This document shows positions 8,157 to 16,506 of a stretch of 64,000 nt of DNA, piece by piece; the first letter of the stretch is position 1, and every line of letters starts with the position of its first letter. A program made the translations under genes and the position numbers. Under the pieces are notes generated by a model. It was not told where the DNA came from. It saw only the letters and a program-made list of their open reading frames with translations, and did no database searches. This stretch comes from Roseococcus sp. SYP-B2431 (GTDB lineage: Bacteria > Pseudomonadota > Alphaproteobacteria > Acetobacterales > Acetobacteraceae), in assembly GCF_004336745.1 (NCBI RefSeq), contig NZ_SJXD01000029.1:174584-238583 (forward strand), written 5' to 3'.

Positions 8157-9199
8157 GTCAGTTCTCCAGAGGTCGGCCGGACGCGCCTGCCGCGCCAGCC
8201 CATTGCGGTGAAGGCGGCCAGCACCGCCAGGATCCAGGCGGCCTGCGTCTCGTCCTGCCGGCGTGCCGCCTCGGCGGCCTCGCGGACGGGCTTCAGGTTC
8301 GCCGCCGGCAGGGTCTCGGCATTCACCGGCGGCGGCTTGGGGGGCGCGGCCGGCGCCTTGCCCGACCAGGCCCGCGTGAACTCCGCCCCCAGCAGGAAGA
8401 TCACCGCCGAGTAGTAGAGCCACAGCAGCACGATCGCGAGCGCGCCCGCCGCGCCGAAGCCTTGCGTGGCGCTGGGCCGGCCGATGTAGAAGCTGATGGC
8501 CATCTTGCCGATGCCGAAGAGCAGCGCGGTCACGAAGGCCCCGACGAAGACGTCGCGCCACTGCAGCTTGCGGTCCGGCAGGATCTTGTAGATCGCGGCG
8601 AAAAGCGCCGTGATGAAGCCAAGCGAGACGACGAAGTTCACGCCGCCGATGAGGATGTCGAGCCCCGGCATCCTGTCCTTCAGCCATTGCTCGAAGGAGG
8701 AGATGGCGGTGCTCACCACCAGCGAGACCAGCAGCAGGAAACCCGTCGTGCCCACGAGGCCGATGCTGAGCGCCTTGGCCCTCACGAAGGCGGTGATGGC
8801 GGCGGCCGTGCTGGTCTCATCGGCCGGCGGCACCTCGGTCTTCCAGATGGCGTTGAGCGCGCCCTGCAGCGCGCCGAAGGCGCCGGAGGCGGTGAGCATC
8901 AGCGTCACGATGCCGAGGGTCAGCGCGAAGCCGCCCCTGGCATCGCCCAGCGCGTCGTCCGACATGCGCTGCACCGCGCCGGCGGCGTCCTGGCCGACGA
9001 GGTCGCGCAGCTGCGCCGCCAGCGCCCGGCGCACCTCCTCCTCGCCGAAGACGAGGCCGGCGAGGCCGGTGATGAGGAAGAGCAGGGGCCCCAGCGAGAA
9101 GAGGGCGAAGTAGGCGATGGCCGCGGCGCGCGTCAGCGCCTCGTCGGCCAGGAAGCCCTCGATCACGTCCGAGACGAAGGCATAACTGCGCGCAAGCAT
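8153..9199 (-). CDS. YihY/BrkB-family integral membrane protein
   Basis: A 348-residue protein of the YihY (formerly RNase BN) family, with the typical opening segment ALTRAAAIAYFALFSLGPLL and six predicted membrane helices through about residue 265. A Pro/Ala-rich tail ends in a further hydrophobic stretch (AAWILAVLAAFTAMGW). I start at the ATG at 9199 because AGGAGG sits nine bases upstream; a longer in-frame start at 9259 lacks such a site. The transported substrate, if any, is unknown. It forms an overlapping pair with the GlsB-type gene. Confidence 0.85.
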   Translation of the reverse strand: MLARSYAFVSDVIEGFLADEALTRAAAIAYFALFSLGPLLFLITGLAGLVFGEEEVRRALAAQLRDLVGQDAAGAVQRMSDDALGDARGGFALTLGIVTLMLTASGAFGALQGALNAIWKTEVPPADETSTAAAITAFVRAKALSIGLVGTTGFLLLVSLVVSTAISSFEQWLKDRMPGLDILIGGVNFVVSLGFITALFAAIYKILPDRKLQWRDVFVGAFVTALLFGIGKMAISFYIGRPSATQGFGAAGALAIVLLWLYYSAVIFLLGAEFTRAWSGKAPAAPPKPPPVNAETLPAANLKPVREAAEAARRQDETQAAWILAVLAAFTAMGWRGRRVRPTSGELT

Positions 9200-9281
9200 C
9201 GACCCGATCCTCCTGCGGCGGACAACCTTCCAGCAGGATCGCGGTTGCAGCCCGAGCACAGGTCCCTGGCCGGGTGTGGCT

Positions 9282-10268
9282 TCAGTGCAGCCGGGGCGCC
9301 TTCAGGTGCCGCGCGCGGTCGCTGCTGGTGATGGCGAGGTCGAGCTGACGGCTGCCGCGGGCCAGCGTCAGCCGCACCTCGGCGCCCGCCGGGCCGGCCG
9401 CGCGCACGGCGGTCCAGAGGGAGGCCAGGTCGCTCACCGCCTGCCCGTCCACGGCGATGATGCGGTCGCGCGGCTTCACGCCGGCCTTCTCGGCCGGGCC
9501 GCCCTTGGCGAGGGAGCCCACGCCCACCGCCTCGTCGTCCTCGGTCGCGTAGAGGCCGAGCCAGGGCCGGGCGGGGCGGCCGGAATGCCCGGTGCGGCGC
9601 AGCGTCTCCAGGATGGGCAGCAGCTCGCTGACGGGGACGACCATGTTCAGGTCCAGCCGCTTGCCGCCCTGCTGCCCCTGCTGAAGGATCAGCGAGCCGA
9701 TGCCGACCAGCTTCCCGTCGGCTCCGAACAGCCCCGCGCCCCCCCAATGCGGATGCGCCGGCGCGGTGAAGATCGCGTTCTCCAGCAGGTATTCCCAATA
9801 GCCGGCGAAGGGCTGGCGGGCGGCGACGGTGCAGGCCAGCGAATGGCTGCGCCCGCCGGCCGCGGCCAGCACGCCCGAGGTGCCGTGGCGCATCGCTTCG
9901 GAATCGCCGAGCGGGGCGACCTTCTGCCCCGGCAGCCGTCCCAGCGTCTGCACCAGGCCGAAGCCGGTCTCGAAATCCATGCCGAGCGGCGTGCCCTCGA
10001 CCACGCGGCCGTCATTGGCGGTGATCCAGACCGTCTCGGCCTCGGTGATGAGATAGCCGATGGTCAGCACCAGCCCGCCCGCGTCGATCCAGACGCCCGA
10101 GCCCTCGCGCTCCACGCCCAGGGCCGGCGCCGAAGTCGCGTCCGGCGGCACTAGCGACTTGATCGCGACCACGCTGGCCAGCCGCTCCTCCAGGTCGAAG
10201 GAGAATTCCGAGGGGTCGGGCTGGAAGGCTTCCGGGACTTCCCATTCGTCGTCTTCGTCATCGGCCAT
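9282..10268 (-). CDS. Catalytically dead HtrA-like protein (trypsin fold plus PDZ)
   Basis: A 328-residue protein with the layout of a DegP/HtrA protease: trypsin-like domain at about residues 25-220 and PDZ domain at about 230-325 (LGLYATEDDEAVGVGSLAKG, GVKPRDRIIAVDGQAV). All three triad positions appear changed. Where HtrA has TNxHV the sequence reads LTIGYLITEA, the aspartate loop reads DFETGFGLVQT, and the serine loop GNSGGP reads HWGGAGLFG. There is no signal peptide and the N-terminus is very acidic (MADDEDDEWEVPEAF), so it is probably a cytoplasmic pseudoprotease or peptide-binding scaffold. A start nine codons upstream is possible. It lies 23 bp from cinA on the same strand. Confidence 0.82.
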   Translation of the reverse strand: MADDEDDEWEVPEAFQPDPSEFSFDLEERLASVVAIKSLVPPDATSAPALGVEREGSGVWIDAGGLVLTIGYLITEAETVWITANDGRVVEGTPLGMDFETGFGLVQTLGRLPGQKVAPLGDSEAMRHGTSGVLAAAGGRSHSLACTVAARQPFAGYWEYLLENAIFTAPAHPHWGGAGLFGADGKLVGIGSLILQQGQQGGKRLDLNMVVPVSELLPILETLRRTGHSGRPARPWLGLYATEDDEAVGVGSLAKGGPAEKAGVKPRDRIIAVDGQAVSDLASLWTAVRAAGPAGAEVRLTLARGSRQLDLAITSSDRARHLKAPRLH

Positions 10269-10291
10269 GGGGTGGGTGCTCCTGATGCTGC

Positions 10292-10804
10292 TCATATAGC
10301 GTCCAGCAGGGATCGGGCCAGGGCGAAAGCCTCGCGAACGGTTGCGGCGCGGATGGCCCCGCGGTCGCCGGGGAAGAGGCGCTTCGCATGAAGGGTCCTG
10401 GCCGGGAACGCGCCATGCCCGGCCATGGCGGCGCCGAGATGCACGAGGCCCACCGGCTTCTCGGCGCTGCCGCCGCCCGGCCCGGCGACGCCGGTGCAGG
10501 AGAGGGCGATCGAGGCGCCGGAGCGGGCCAGCGCGCCCTCGGCCATGGCGCGGGCCACCTCCTCGGAGACGGCGCCGACGCGATGGATCAGCTCGGCGGG
10601 AACGCCGACCATGGCGGTCTTGGCCGCGTTGGAATAGGTGACGAAGCCCGCGAGCACGACCGCGGAGGAGCCGGCGACGGCGGTCAGCGCGGCGGCGATC
10701 AGCCCGCCCGTGCAGCTTTCCGCGGTGGCGAGGGTGAGGTTGCGCGCCTTCATCGCCTCCAGCAGCGCGGCGGCCTCGGCCAGTGTCTGGTCGTCGAGCA
10801 TCAT
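10292..10804 (-). CDS. CinA C-terminal-domain protein (nicotinamide-nucleotide amidohydrolase)
   Basis: A 170-residue stand-alone CinA C-terminal domain (PncC type), which deamidates nicotinamide mononucleotide to nicotinate mononucleotide in pyridine-nucleotide recycling. Motifs are LATAESCTGGLIAAALT with the active-site serine, FVTYSNAAKTAMVGV, and SCTGVAGPGGGSAEKPVG. Two ATGs in tandem (10804 and 10801) are possible starts. It overlaps pgpA by four bases and so sits in a slt-pgpA-cinA run. The large N-terminal MoCF-like domain of full CinA is absent, as in many proteobacteria. Confidence 0.9.
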   Translation of the reverse strand: MMLDDQTLAEAAALLEAMKARNLTLATAESCTGGLIAAALTAVAGSSAVVLAGFVTYSNAAKTAMVGVPAELIHRVGAVSEEVARAMAEGALARSGASIALSCTGVAGPGGGSAEKPVGLVHLGAAMAGHGAFPARTLHAKRLFPGDRGAIRAATVREAFALARSLLDAI

Positions 10805-11229
10805 GCCAGTCCCAACGCCGCAAGAATGAGCAGGATGGCAGCGGCCATCGCGCCGGCGATCACGTCGTCCGCCATCACGCCGAAGGCACCCTTCCGCCGG
10901 TCGGCCCAGCCCACCGGGCCGGGCTTGAGGATGTCGAAGGCGCGGAACAGCGCGAAGGCGAGCGCCACGCCGATCCAGCCGGAGGCCGCGGCCAGCGCCA
11001 GCGACTGCCCGGCCGCCTCGTCCACCACCACCCAGCCCGGATCGGCCGCCGCTTCGGGCAGACGTGCCACGGCCCAATAGCCAGCGAGCGTGAAGACCAG
11101 CGCTGCGACCAGCGCCGCCCATGCCGGCAGCAGCGCGATCGGCAGCACGGCGGCGGAGCCCCAGGTGCCGGGCGCCGGCCGCAGGAAGCCGATGCCGCCC
11201 AGCGAGGCGACGGCCCTCAGCGGGCCCAT
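10801..11229 (-). CDS. pgpA: Phosphatidylglycerophosphatase A
   Basis: A 142-residue PgpA-family membrane phosphatase that makes phosphatidylglycerol from its phosphate. The segments GGIGFLRPAPGTWGSAAVLP, DPGWVVVDEAAGQSLAL, LFRAFDILKPGPVGWADRR and GVMADDVIAGAMAA are the conserved blocks, including the acidic residues for metal binding. Three to four hydrophobic helices are visible. The start ATG lies inside the 3' end of the lytic transglycosylase gene (13 bp overlap) and the stop overlaps cinA by four bases. Confidence 0.92.
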   Translation of the reverse strand: MGPLRAVASLGGIGFLRPAPGTWGSAAVLPIALLPAWAALVAALVFTLAGYWAVARLPEAAADPGWVVVDEAAGQSLALAAASGWIGVALAFALFRAFDILKPGPVGWADRRKGAFGVMADDVIAGAMAAAILLILAALGLA

Positions 11230-13172
11230 GCGGCCATGGGATGCTCGAGGGAGGAGGTGGCGGGATTCTTCGCGCGATAGACCGCGACGTTCTCGATCAC
11301 GCGCTGCACGTAGTTGCGCGTCTCGGAGAAGGGGATCAGCTCCATCCAGTCCAGCATGCGGATCTGGCCCGAGCGCGGGTCGCCGAAGGTGCCGATCCAT
11401 TCGGTCACGCGGCCGCCGCCCGCATTGTAGGCGGCGGCGGCGAAGGCCATCACGCCGCCGAAGCTGTCCAGCCGGTCCTGGATATAGAAGGAGCCGAGGC
11501 GGATATTGTGCGTCGGGTCGGTGGTCAGCCACCCCAGCTGATGCGGAATGCCGATCCGCCGGGCGACGGATTGCGCCGTCGCGGGCATCAGCTGCATCAG
11601 CCCGCGCGCGCTCGCGGAGGAAACGGCGTCGACCTGGAAGTTGCTCTCCTGCCGGGTGATCGCGAAGACCACGGCCGGCTCGGCATGGCCCTCGGGCGCG
11701 GCATAGGGGGCGGGCCAGCCGTCCTCGACGAGCATGGCCCCCTGCGCGCCGCCGCGCCGGGCCACCCAGACGGCGAAGTCCGGCCGGCCGATGACGGTGG
11801 CGAGGCGGGCGATCAGCAGGCGCTCGCCATTGTGGGCGGCCGTTTCCTCCAGCCGCAGCAGGAAGGGGCGGGACCGGCCGGCCTCCCCCATCTCGCCCAG
11901 CGTCATGACCAGCCGGGGCAGCTCCCGGCCAAGGAAGGCGCGCGCCTCGGCGTCAGTGGGGCGCGGCACCGCGAGGTTGAGGATCCGCGAGGAGAGCTGC
12001 GCGCCGCTCTCGCCCAGGGCGATGGAGCCCATCTGGCCGTAGAAGGCCACCGGGAAGCCGGCCGCGCGCTGGAAATGGGCGGCGGCGCGGGCCGGGTCGC
12101 GCTCGGCCCGCCCCTGCCAATAGGCGGCGCGGGCCTGGGTGATGGCGCTGCGGCTGCCTTCGGCGAGGCGCTGGAAATGCGGCAGGGCGCGCGCGGGATC
12201 GTCGAGCAGACGGAGCGCGATGAAGCCCGCGAGGAACTCCGCCTCCTGCCGCGGCTCGCCGGCGATGGTCTGCCCGTTCTGCGCGGCGACGACGTAGGCC
12301 GTGCGCGGATCGCCGAGGCGGATCAACTTGCGCGCCAGCACCTGGCGCTCGGTCCAGATGGCGCGCTGGGCCTCGGCCGGCAGCCCCACCTGCGAAGCGG
12401 CGCCGGCGGCCCAGGCCGCGGCCGCGTCGCCGTCGCGCTCGGCGCGGCGCAGCATGCGGGCGCGCTCCAGCGTGGCGCCCGCGTCCCGCGCGGCGGCGGC
12501 CGGGTCGGGGTCGGTGCCGCCGCCAGCGGCATAGGCGAGGCGAAGCTGCGCGAGGGGCTGCCGGCCCGGGTCCAGCAGGGGCAGCAACCGCTGTCCGGCG
12601 GCGAAGTCGCGGCCGAAGGAGAAGCGGTTGAAGCGACGCCAATGATCGTCGGGCGTCAGCAGGGAGCCGGCGCGTTCGAGGAAGGTGGTCTCGGCGAAGG
12701 CGTCCGAACCGGTGTCGTCGCCCCAGGCGCGGGCGGCGGCGCTCCGCGCCTCGGCCTGGCGGCCGGCATTGAGCAGGGCGGCGACGTGGCGCGTGGCGCC
12801 GTCCAGCGTGCGCGCGGGGCGGCCGTTGAAGAAGCGCAGCGCCAGCGCGTCGTCGGGGTCGGCGGCCAGCAGTTCCTCCGCGCGGCGGGAGAGGCTGTCC
12901 TGGCCCGGCCAGTCGGCGGCGGTCTCGATGAAGGCGACGATCTCGCCGGCGCTGGCCGCGCCCCCGCGCTGGGACAGGCGCGACCAGGTGACCATCTTGG
13001 CGACGAGCGGATCGGCGGCGGCCGCGGCCGATTGCGCCTCGCTCCAGCGCTGGGCCTGGACGGCGGAGAGCGCCTGCCGGCCGGCTTCCCGGGACGGCTG
13101 GGCCGACAGCGGATTGATCCAGACGGTTCCGGCGAGGAGGAGGAGGGCCGGGAGGGCGGTGATGCGGCGCAT
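11217..13172 (-). CDS. Soluble lytic murein transglycosylase
   Basis: A 651-residue secreted protein. It has a signal peptide to about residue 24 (ending PLSAQPS), a long alpha-helical superhelix rich in Ala/Arg repeats, and a C-terminal SLT domain. The SLT domain carries the catalytic glutamate in ITRQESNFQVDAVS, followed by SARGLMQLMPATAQ and AAAYNAGGGRVTEWIGTFGD. It cleaves peptidoglycan glycan strands to 1,6-anhydro products in the periplasm. It resembles Slt70 in architecture. It is divergent from dapA (148 bp apart) and leads the slt-pgpA-cinA overlap. Confidence 0.93.
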   Translation of the reverse strand: MRRITALPALLLLAGTVWINPLSAQPSREAGRQALSAVQAQRWSEAQSAAAAADPLVAKMVTWSRLSQRGGAASAGEIVAFIETAADWPGQDSLSRRAEELLAADPDDALALRFFNGRPARTLDGATRHVAALLNAGRQAEARSAAARAWGDDTGSDAFAETTFLERAGSLLTPDDHWRRFNRFSFGRDFAAGQRLLPLLDPGRQPLAQLRLAYAAGGGTDPDPAAAARDAGATLERARMLRRAERDGDAAAAWAAGAASQVGLPAEAQRAIWTERQVLARKLIRLGDPRTAYVVAAQNGQTIAGEPRQEAEFLAGFIALRLLDDPARALPHFQRLAEGSRSAITQARAAYWQGRAERDPARAAAHFQRAAGFPVAFYGQMGSIALGESGAQLSSRILNLAVPRPTDAEARAFLGRELPRLVMTLGEMGEAGRSRPFLLRLEETAAHNGERLLIARLATVIGRPDFAVWVARRGGAQGAMLVEDGWPAPYAAPEGHAEPAVVFAITRQESNFQVDAVSSASARGLMQLMPATAQSVARRIGIPHQLGWLTTDPTHNIRLGSFYIQDRLDSFGGVMAFAAAAYNAGGGRVTEWIGTFGDPRSGQIRMLDWMELIPFSETRNYVQRVIENVAVYRAKNPATSSLEHPMAAWAR

Positions 13173-13220
13173 CGCGACACCCTAGCCTCTTGGCGCGGGC
13201 CTGTAATCCGGTCGCTGCGC

Positions 13221-13249
13221 TTGTTGCGAACGGGCTACGGTTCTATGTG
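13221..13249 (+). promoter_or_regulatory. Candidate sigma-70-type promoter for dapA
   Basis: TTGTTG and TATGTG are separated by 17 bp, about 70 bp upstream of the dapA start, in the divergent gap between slt and dapA. The boxes are imperfect and the site is unproven. Confidence 0.35.
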
Positions 13250-13320
13250 TCGGAGCCGCATGGGCGCAGCCCGTGCGGAAACACACGCCCAAGGTGCGCA
13301 AAGCACACAAGGAACCGCCA

Positions 13321-14211
13321 ATGTCCAACCTTCGCCTGCAGGGATCGCTGACCGCCCTCATCACGCCCATGCATGCCGACGGCAAACTGGACGAGAAGGC
13401 CTTCGCGGACCTCGTGGAATGGCAGATCGCCGAAGGCACCGAGGGCCTGGTCCCCGTGGGCACGACCGGCGAATCCCCCACGCTGAGCCATGACGAGCAC
13501 AAGCGCGTGGTGGAGATCTGCGTGAAGACGGCCCGCGGCCGCGTGCCGGTCGTCGCCGGCGCCGGCAGCAACAGCACCGCGGAGGCGATCGACCTCGCGC
13601 GCCATGCGAAGCAGGCCGGCGCGGATGCGACACTGGTCGTCACGCCCTACTACAACAAGCCGACGCAGGAGGGGATGTACCTCCACTTCACGGCGATCGC
13701 CGACGAGGTGGACCTGCCGCTCGTCATCTACAACATCCCGCCGCGCAGCGTGATCGACATGACGCCCGAGACCATGGGGCGCCTTGCGAAGCACAAGAAC
13801 ATCATCGGCGTGAAGGACGCGACGGCGAATCTCGCGCGGCCGCTGCACCAGCGCATGACCTGCGGGCCCGACTTCATCCAGCTCTCGGGAGAGGACCACA
13901 CGGCGCTGGCGCTGATGGCGGCCGGCGGGCATGGCTGCATCTCAGTGACGAGCAACATCGCGCCGCGCCTCTGCGCCGACATGCACAAGGCCTGGCGCGA
14001 GGGCCGCATCCAGGACGCGATGGTCATTCAGGACCGGCTGGTCCCCGTTCACGACGCCCTGTTCTGCGAGACCTCGCCGGGCCCGGTGAAGTATGCGGCG
14101 AGCCTGCTGGGCCGGGGCAGCGAGTTCTGCCGGCTGCCGATGGCGCCGATCGCGGAGAGCTCGCGCCAGCGGGTCGAGAGCGCGATGCGCGGCGCGGGGC
14201 TGCTGAACTAG
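13321..14211 (+). CDS. dapA: 4-hydroxy-tetrahydrodipicolinate synthase
   Basis: A 296-residue class I aldolase that condenses pyruvate with aspartate semialdehyde in the lysine and diaminopimelate pathway. It has [12 protein letters not shown] near residue 50, the proton-relay tyrosine Tyr137 (LVIYNIPPR) and the Schiff-base lysine Lys165 ([13 protein letters not shown]). Length and motifs match DapA well. The ATG at 13321 has AAGGA about eight bases upstream; an earlier in-frame ATG adds a basic, non-conserved leader. In many alphaproteobacteria smpB follows directly, but here two reverse-strand genes separate them. Confidence 0.95.
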   Translation: MSNLRLQGSLTALITPMHADGKLDEKAFADLVEWQIAEGTEGLVPVGTTGESPTLSHDEHKRVVEICVKTARGRVPVVAGAGSNSTAEAIDLARHAKQAGADATLVVTPYYNKPTQEGMYLHFTAIADEVDLPLVIYNIPPRSVIDMTPETMGRLAKHKNIIGVKDATANLARPLHQRMTCGPDFIQLSGEDHTALALMAAGGHGCISVTSNIAPRLCADMHKAWREGRIQDAMVIQDRLVPVHDALFCETSPGPVKYAASLLGRGSEFCRLPMAPIAESSRQRVESAMRGAGLLN

Positions 14212-14227
14212 CTCCAGCGCCCGAACC

Positions 14228-14246
14228 GGGGGAGTGGAGCTCCCCC
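14228..14246. terminator. Hairpin between converging dapA and hydratase genes
   Basis: GGGGGAG and CTCCCCC form a perfect 7-bp stem with a five-base loop. It fills the gap between the dapA stop and the reverse-strand hydratase stop, with no poly-T run. Confidence 0.4.
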
Positions 14247-15044
14247 TCAGCGGAAATCGATCACCACCTCGCCCAGGCCGCCGAAGCGGGCGGTCTGGCG
14301 AGTCCCGCGTTCGGCCGGCTTCATGCCGGTGCAACTGCCCGTGGTCAGGATATCGCCCGCCCGTACGGGATGGCCGAGTCGCGCGGCCTCGTTCGCCACC
14401 CAGGCCAGCGAGGCCAGCGGGTCGCCCATCACAGCCGATCCATCCCCCCGAGCTACGACCACATCATCGACCAGCAGCGTGACGGGGATGGCGTTCAGCG
14501 CCTGGCCCGCCCAGGCGAGGGGCGCGCCGAGCACAAGCCGCCCGCCCGCCGCATTGTCTGCGATCAGCTGGGTATAGGGATAGCCGGGGACCCGCTGAAC
14601 GCGCCGCTCGGCGATCTCGATGGCGGGGAAGACCCGGGCGATTTCAGCGGCGATGTCCCCGGGGGGCCAGTCCGTGCGCCCGGCGGGAAGGTCGGCCGCC
14701 AGCTCGAAGGCGAATTCGCATTCAGTGACCGGCGCCATAAGCTTATCGAATCCGACAGTGTAGGGTGCGCGGAAGATCCGGTCCCTCCGGAGGCGGCCCA
14801 GCATCGGCCGGTGCGCGCCCAGCGTGCGGATGTTGTCCCTGGCTGTCGCGCCGACCTTGAAGCCGCCCAGCTCATGGCCGAGGGCAGCCCAGACCCGCCA
14901 GGAGACCTCCAGCGCCTCGGCCTCGGTCAGCGGGGCGAGCTGCAGCGCCTCGGGGTGGAGCAGGGTTTCGGTCCTGTTGGCCTCGACCAGCAGGCGGGCG
15001 AGCCTGTCCTGGTTCTCGTTCAGTGTCCGGGCAGTGTCGAACAT
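14247..15044 (-). CDS. 2-keto-4-pentenoate hydratase-like (FAH fold) protein, copy 1
   Basis: A 265-residue member of the MhpD/fumarylacetoacetate-hydrolase fold, which adds water to or decarboxylates 2-oxo-dienoates in aromatic meta-cleavage pathways. It has HELGGFKVGATARDN, ECEFAFELAADLPAG (acidic metal ligands), VMGDPLASLAWVANEA and the end motif DILTTGSCTGMKPAERG. It follows its paralog by 29 bp on the same strand. No ring-cleavage dioxygenase is near, so the substrate is unknown. This pair lies between dapA and smpB. Confidence 0.85.
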   Translation of the reverse strand: MFDTARTLNENQDRLARLLVEANRTETLLHPEALQLAPLTEAEALEVSWRVWAALGHELGGFKVGATARDNIRTLGAHRPMLGRLRRDRIFRAPYTVGFDKLMAPVTECEFAFELAADLPAGRTDWPPGDIAAEIARVFPAIEIAERRVQRVPGYPYTQLIADNAAGGRLVLGAPLAWAGQALNAIPVTLLVDDVVVARGDGSAVMGDPLASLAWVANEAARLGHPVRAGDILTTGSCTGMKPAERGTRQTARFGGLGEVVIDFR

Positions 15045-15073
15045 CGAAATCTCGCAAATGGGGAAGGGCGCGG

Positions 15074-15865
15074 TCAGGCGCCGTCGAAGGCGGTGAAGGC
15101 AATCTCGACGCGGCCGAGGGTGCCGAAATCGGCGGTAGCGGTCCCGCCGGGCGTCACGGGGTCGAGGCCGGTGCAGGTGCCGGTCGCGACGATCTCGCCG
15201 GCCAGCAGGCCCTGGCCCTGAGCCGAGAGATGCCGCACGAGCCAGGCCAGGACGTTCAGCGGGTCGCCCAGCGCGCGCGCGCCCGTGCCTGAGCCGCGCG
15301 CGATGCCGTCCACGAACATCTCGACGCGGTGCGGCCGCAGGTCCTGGCGGCGCCAGGGATGCCAGGGGCCGGTGACGAGGCCGATATGGGCGCTGCTGTC
15401 GGCCGTCGTGAGCAGGCGGCCCTGTTGGCCGAGCCCACCGGCGAAGCGCGAGCCGACCATCTCGATGGCACCAGCCACGGCCTCGATCGCGGCCGAGATG
15501 TCCTCCGGGGCATAGGGCGTGACGCGGGCGGGCAGGTCCCGGCCCAGGCGGAAGGCGAATTCCCCCTCGACGGCAGGGCCATGGGCGGCGGCGATCGGCA
15601 GCCGGGCCGGGCTTGCATGCGTGAAGGACGTGACAAGGCGGCCCGCGCCCGGCTCGGTGGTGCCGAGGATCCGCTGCGCCTCGGCGCTGGTGGAGCCGAT
15701 CTTGTAGCCGCAGGGCGCCGAGCCGCTGAGAGCGATAACCTCGCGCTGGACGGCATAGGCCTCGTCCCGGTCGAGTGGCAGGCGGTGGCCTGCGCTCTCG
15801 ACGGAGCGGCCCGTGCGCCGTGCCTCCCAAAGCGCGCGCGAAAGGGTGCGCAGTCCTTCATCCAT
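15074..15865 (-). CDS. 2-keto-4-pentenoate hydratase-like (FAH fold) protein, copy 2
   Basis: A 263-residue paralog of the downstream gene with the same blocks: PCGYKIGSTSAEAQRILG, VEGEFAFRLGRDLPA, RALGDPLNVLAWLVRHLSAQ and EIVATGTCTGLDPVTPGG. The ATG at 15865 is preceded by GGGGAG nine bases away. A GTG at 15901 would add twelve residues. The two copies are diverged rather than a recent duplication, so they may act on different substrates or form a hetero-oligomer, as decarboxylase/hydratase pairs do in catechol meta-cleavage. That comparison is inference. Confidence 0.85.
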   Translation of the reverse strand: MDEGLRTLSRALWEARRTGRSVESAGHRLPLDRDEAYAVQREVIALSGSAPCGYKIGSTSAEAQRILGTTEPGAGRLVTSFTHASPARLPIAAAHGPAVEGEFAFRLGRDLPARVTPYAPEDISAAIEAVAGAIEMVGSRFAGGLGQQGRLLTTADSSAHIGLVTGPWHPWRRQDLRPHRVEMFVDGIARGSGTGARALGDPLNVLAWLVRHLSAQGQGLLAGEIVATGTCTGLDPVTPGGTATADFGTLGRVEIAFTAFDGA

Positions 15866-16011
15866 GCCCAACGTCTCCCCATTCTCTAGGTCCGCCGTCA
15901 CTAGGCAGGGCCGCAGCGCGCGGCAAGGCGGGGCGGCCTCTCTGTCCTCATCCGCGCACCTATGGTGTATGAAGCCCCAGAGGCAGCGCCTGCCGCATTT
16001 CCGAGGACATC

Positions 16012-16506
16012 ATGGCGACCGCACCGCGCAAGAAATCGATCATCAGCGTGGGCACGGCGTCGCAGAACCGCCGCGCCCGCTACGACTACAAGATCGGCCA
16101 GACCTTCGAGGCCGGGCTCGTGCTCCACGGGCCCGAGGTGAAGAGCCTGCGCCTGGGCCGCGCCTCCATCGCCGAGGCCTGGGCGGGCGAGCGGGACGGT
16201 GAGATGTGGCTCTACGGTTGCCACATCCCGGAGTACCAGGCCGGCAGCTTCATGGCGAAGTTCGACCCCGTGCGGCCGAAGAAGCTGCTGCTGCACCAGA
16301 AGGAAATCCGCACGCTGGCCGGCGCGGTGACGCGCGAGGGCGCGACGCTGGTGCCGATGGAGATACTGTTCAACGAAAAGGGCCGCGCCAAGGTCGTGAT
16401 CGGGCTGGCTCAGGGCAAGAAGATGCACGACAAGCGCGCCGACATCGCCAAGCGCGACTGGCAGCGCGACAAGGCGCGGGTCCTGCGCAACAAGACGGGC
16501 GATTGA
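16012..16506 (+). CDS. smpB: SsrA-binding protein (trans-translation)
   Basis: A 164-residue SmpB, which binds tmRNA and delivers it to stalled ribosomes. Hallmarks are SVGTASQNRRARYDYKI, GLVLHGPEVKSLRLGRAS, CHIPEYQAGSF and the basic tail DKRADIAKRDWQRDKARVL, which forms a helix in the empty decoding channel. The stop codon overlaps the TTG start of the next gene by four bases (TTGA). The ssrA gene is not in the window. Confidence 0.96.
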   Translation: MATAPRKKSIISVGTASQNRRARYDYKIGQTFEAGLVLHGPEVKSLRLGRASIAEAWAGERDGEMWLYGCHIPEYQAGSFMAKFDPVRPKKLLLHQKEIRTLAGAVTREGATLVPMEILFNEKGRAKVVIGLAQGKKMHDKRADIAKRDWQRDKARVLRNKTGD

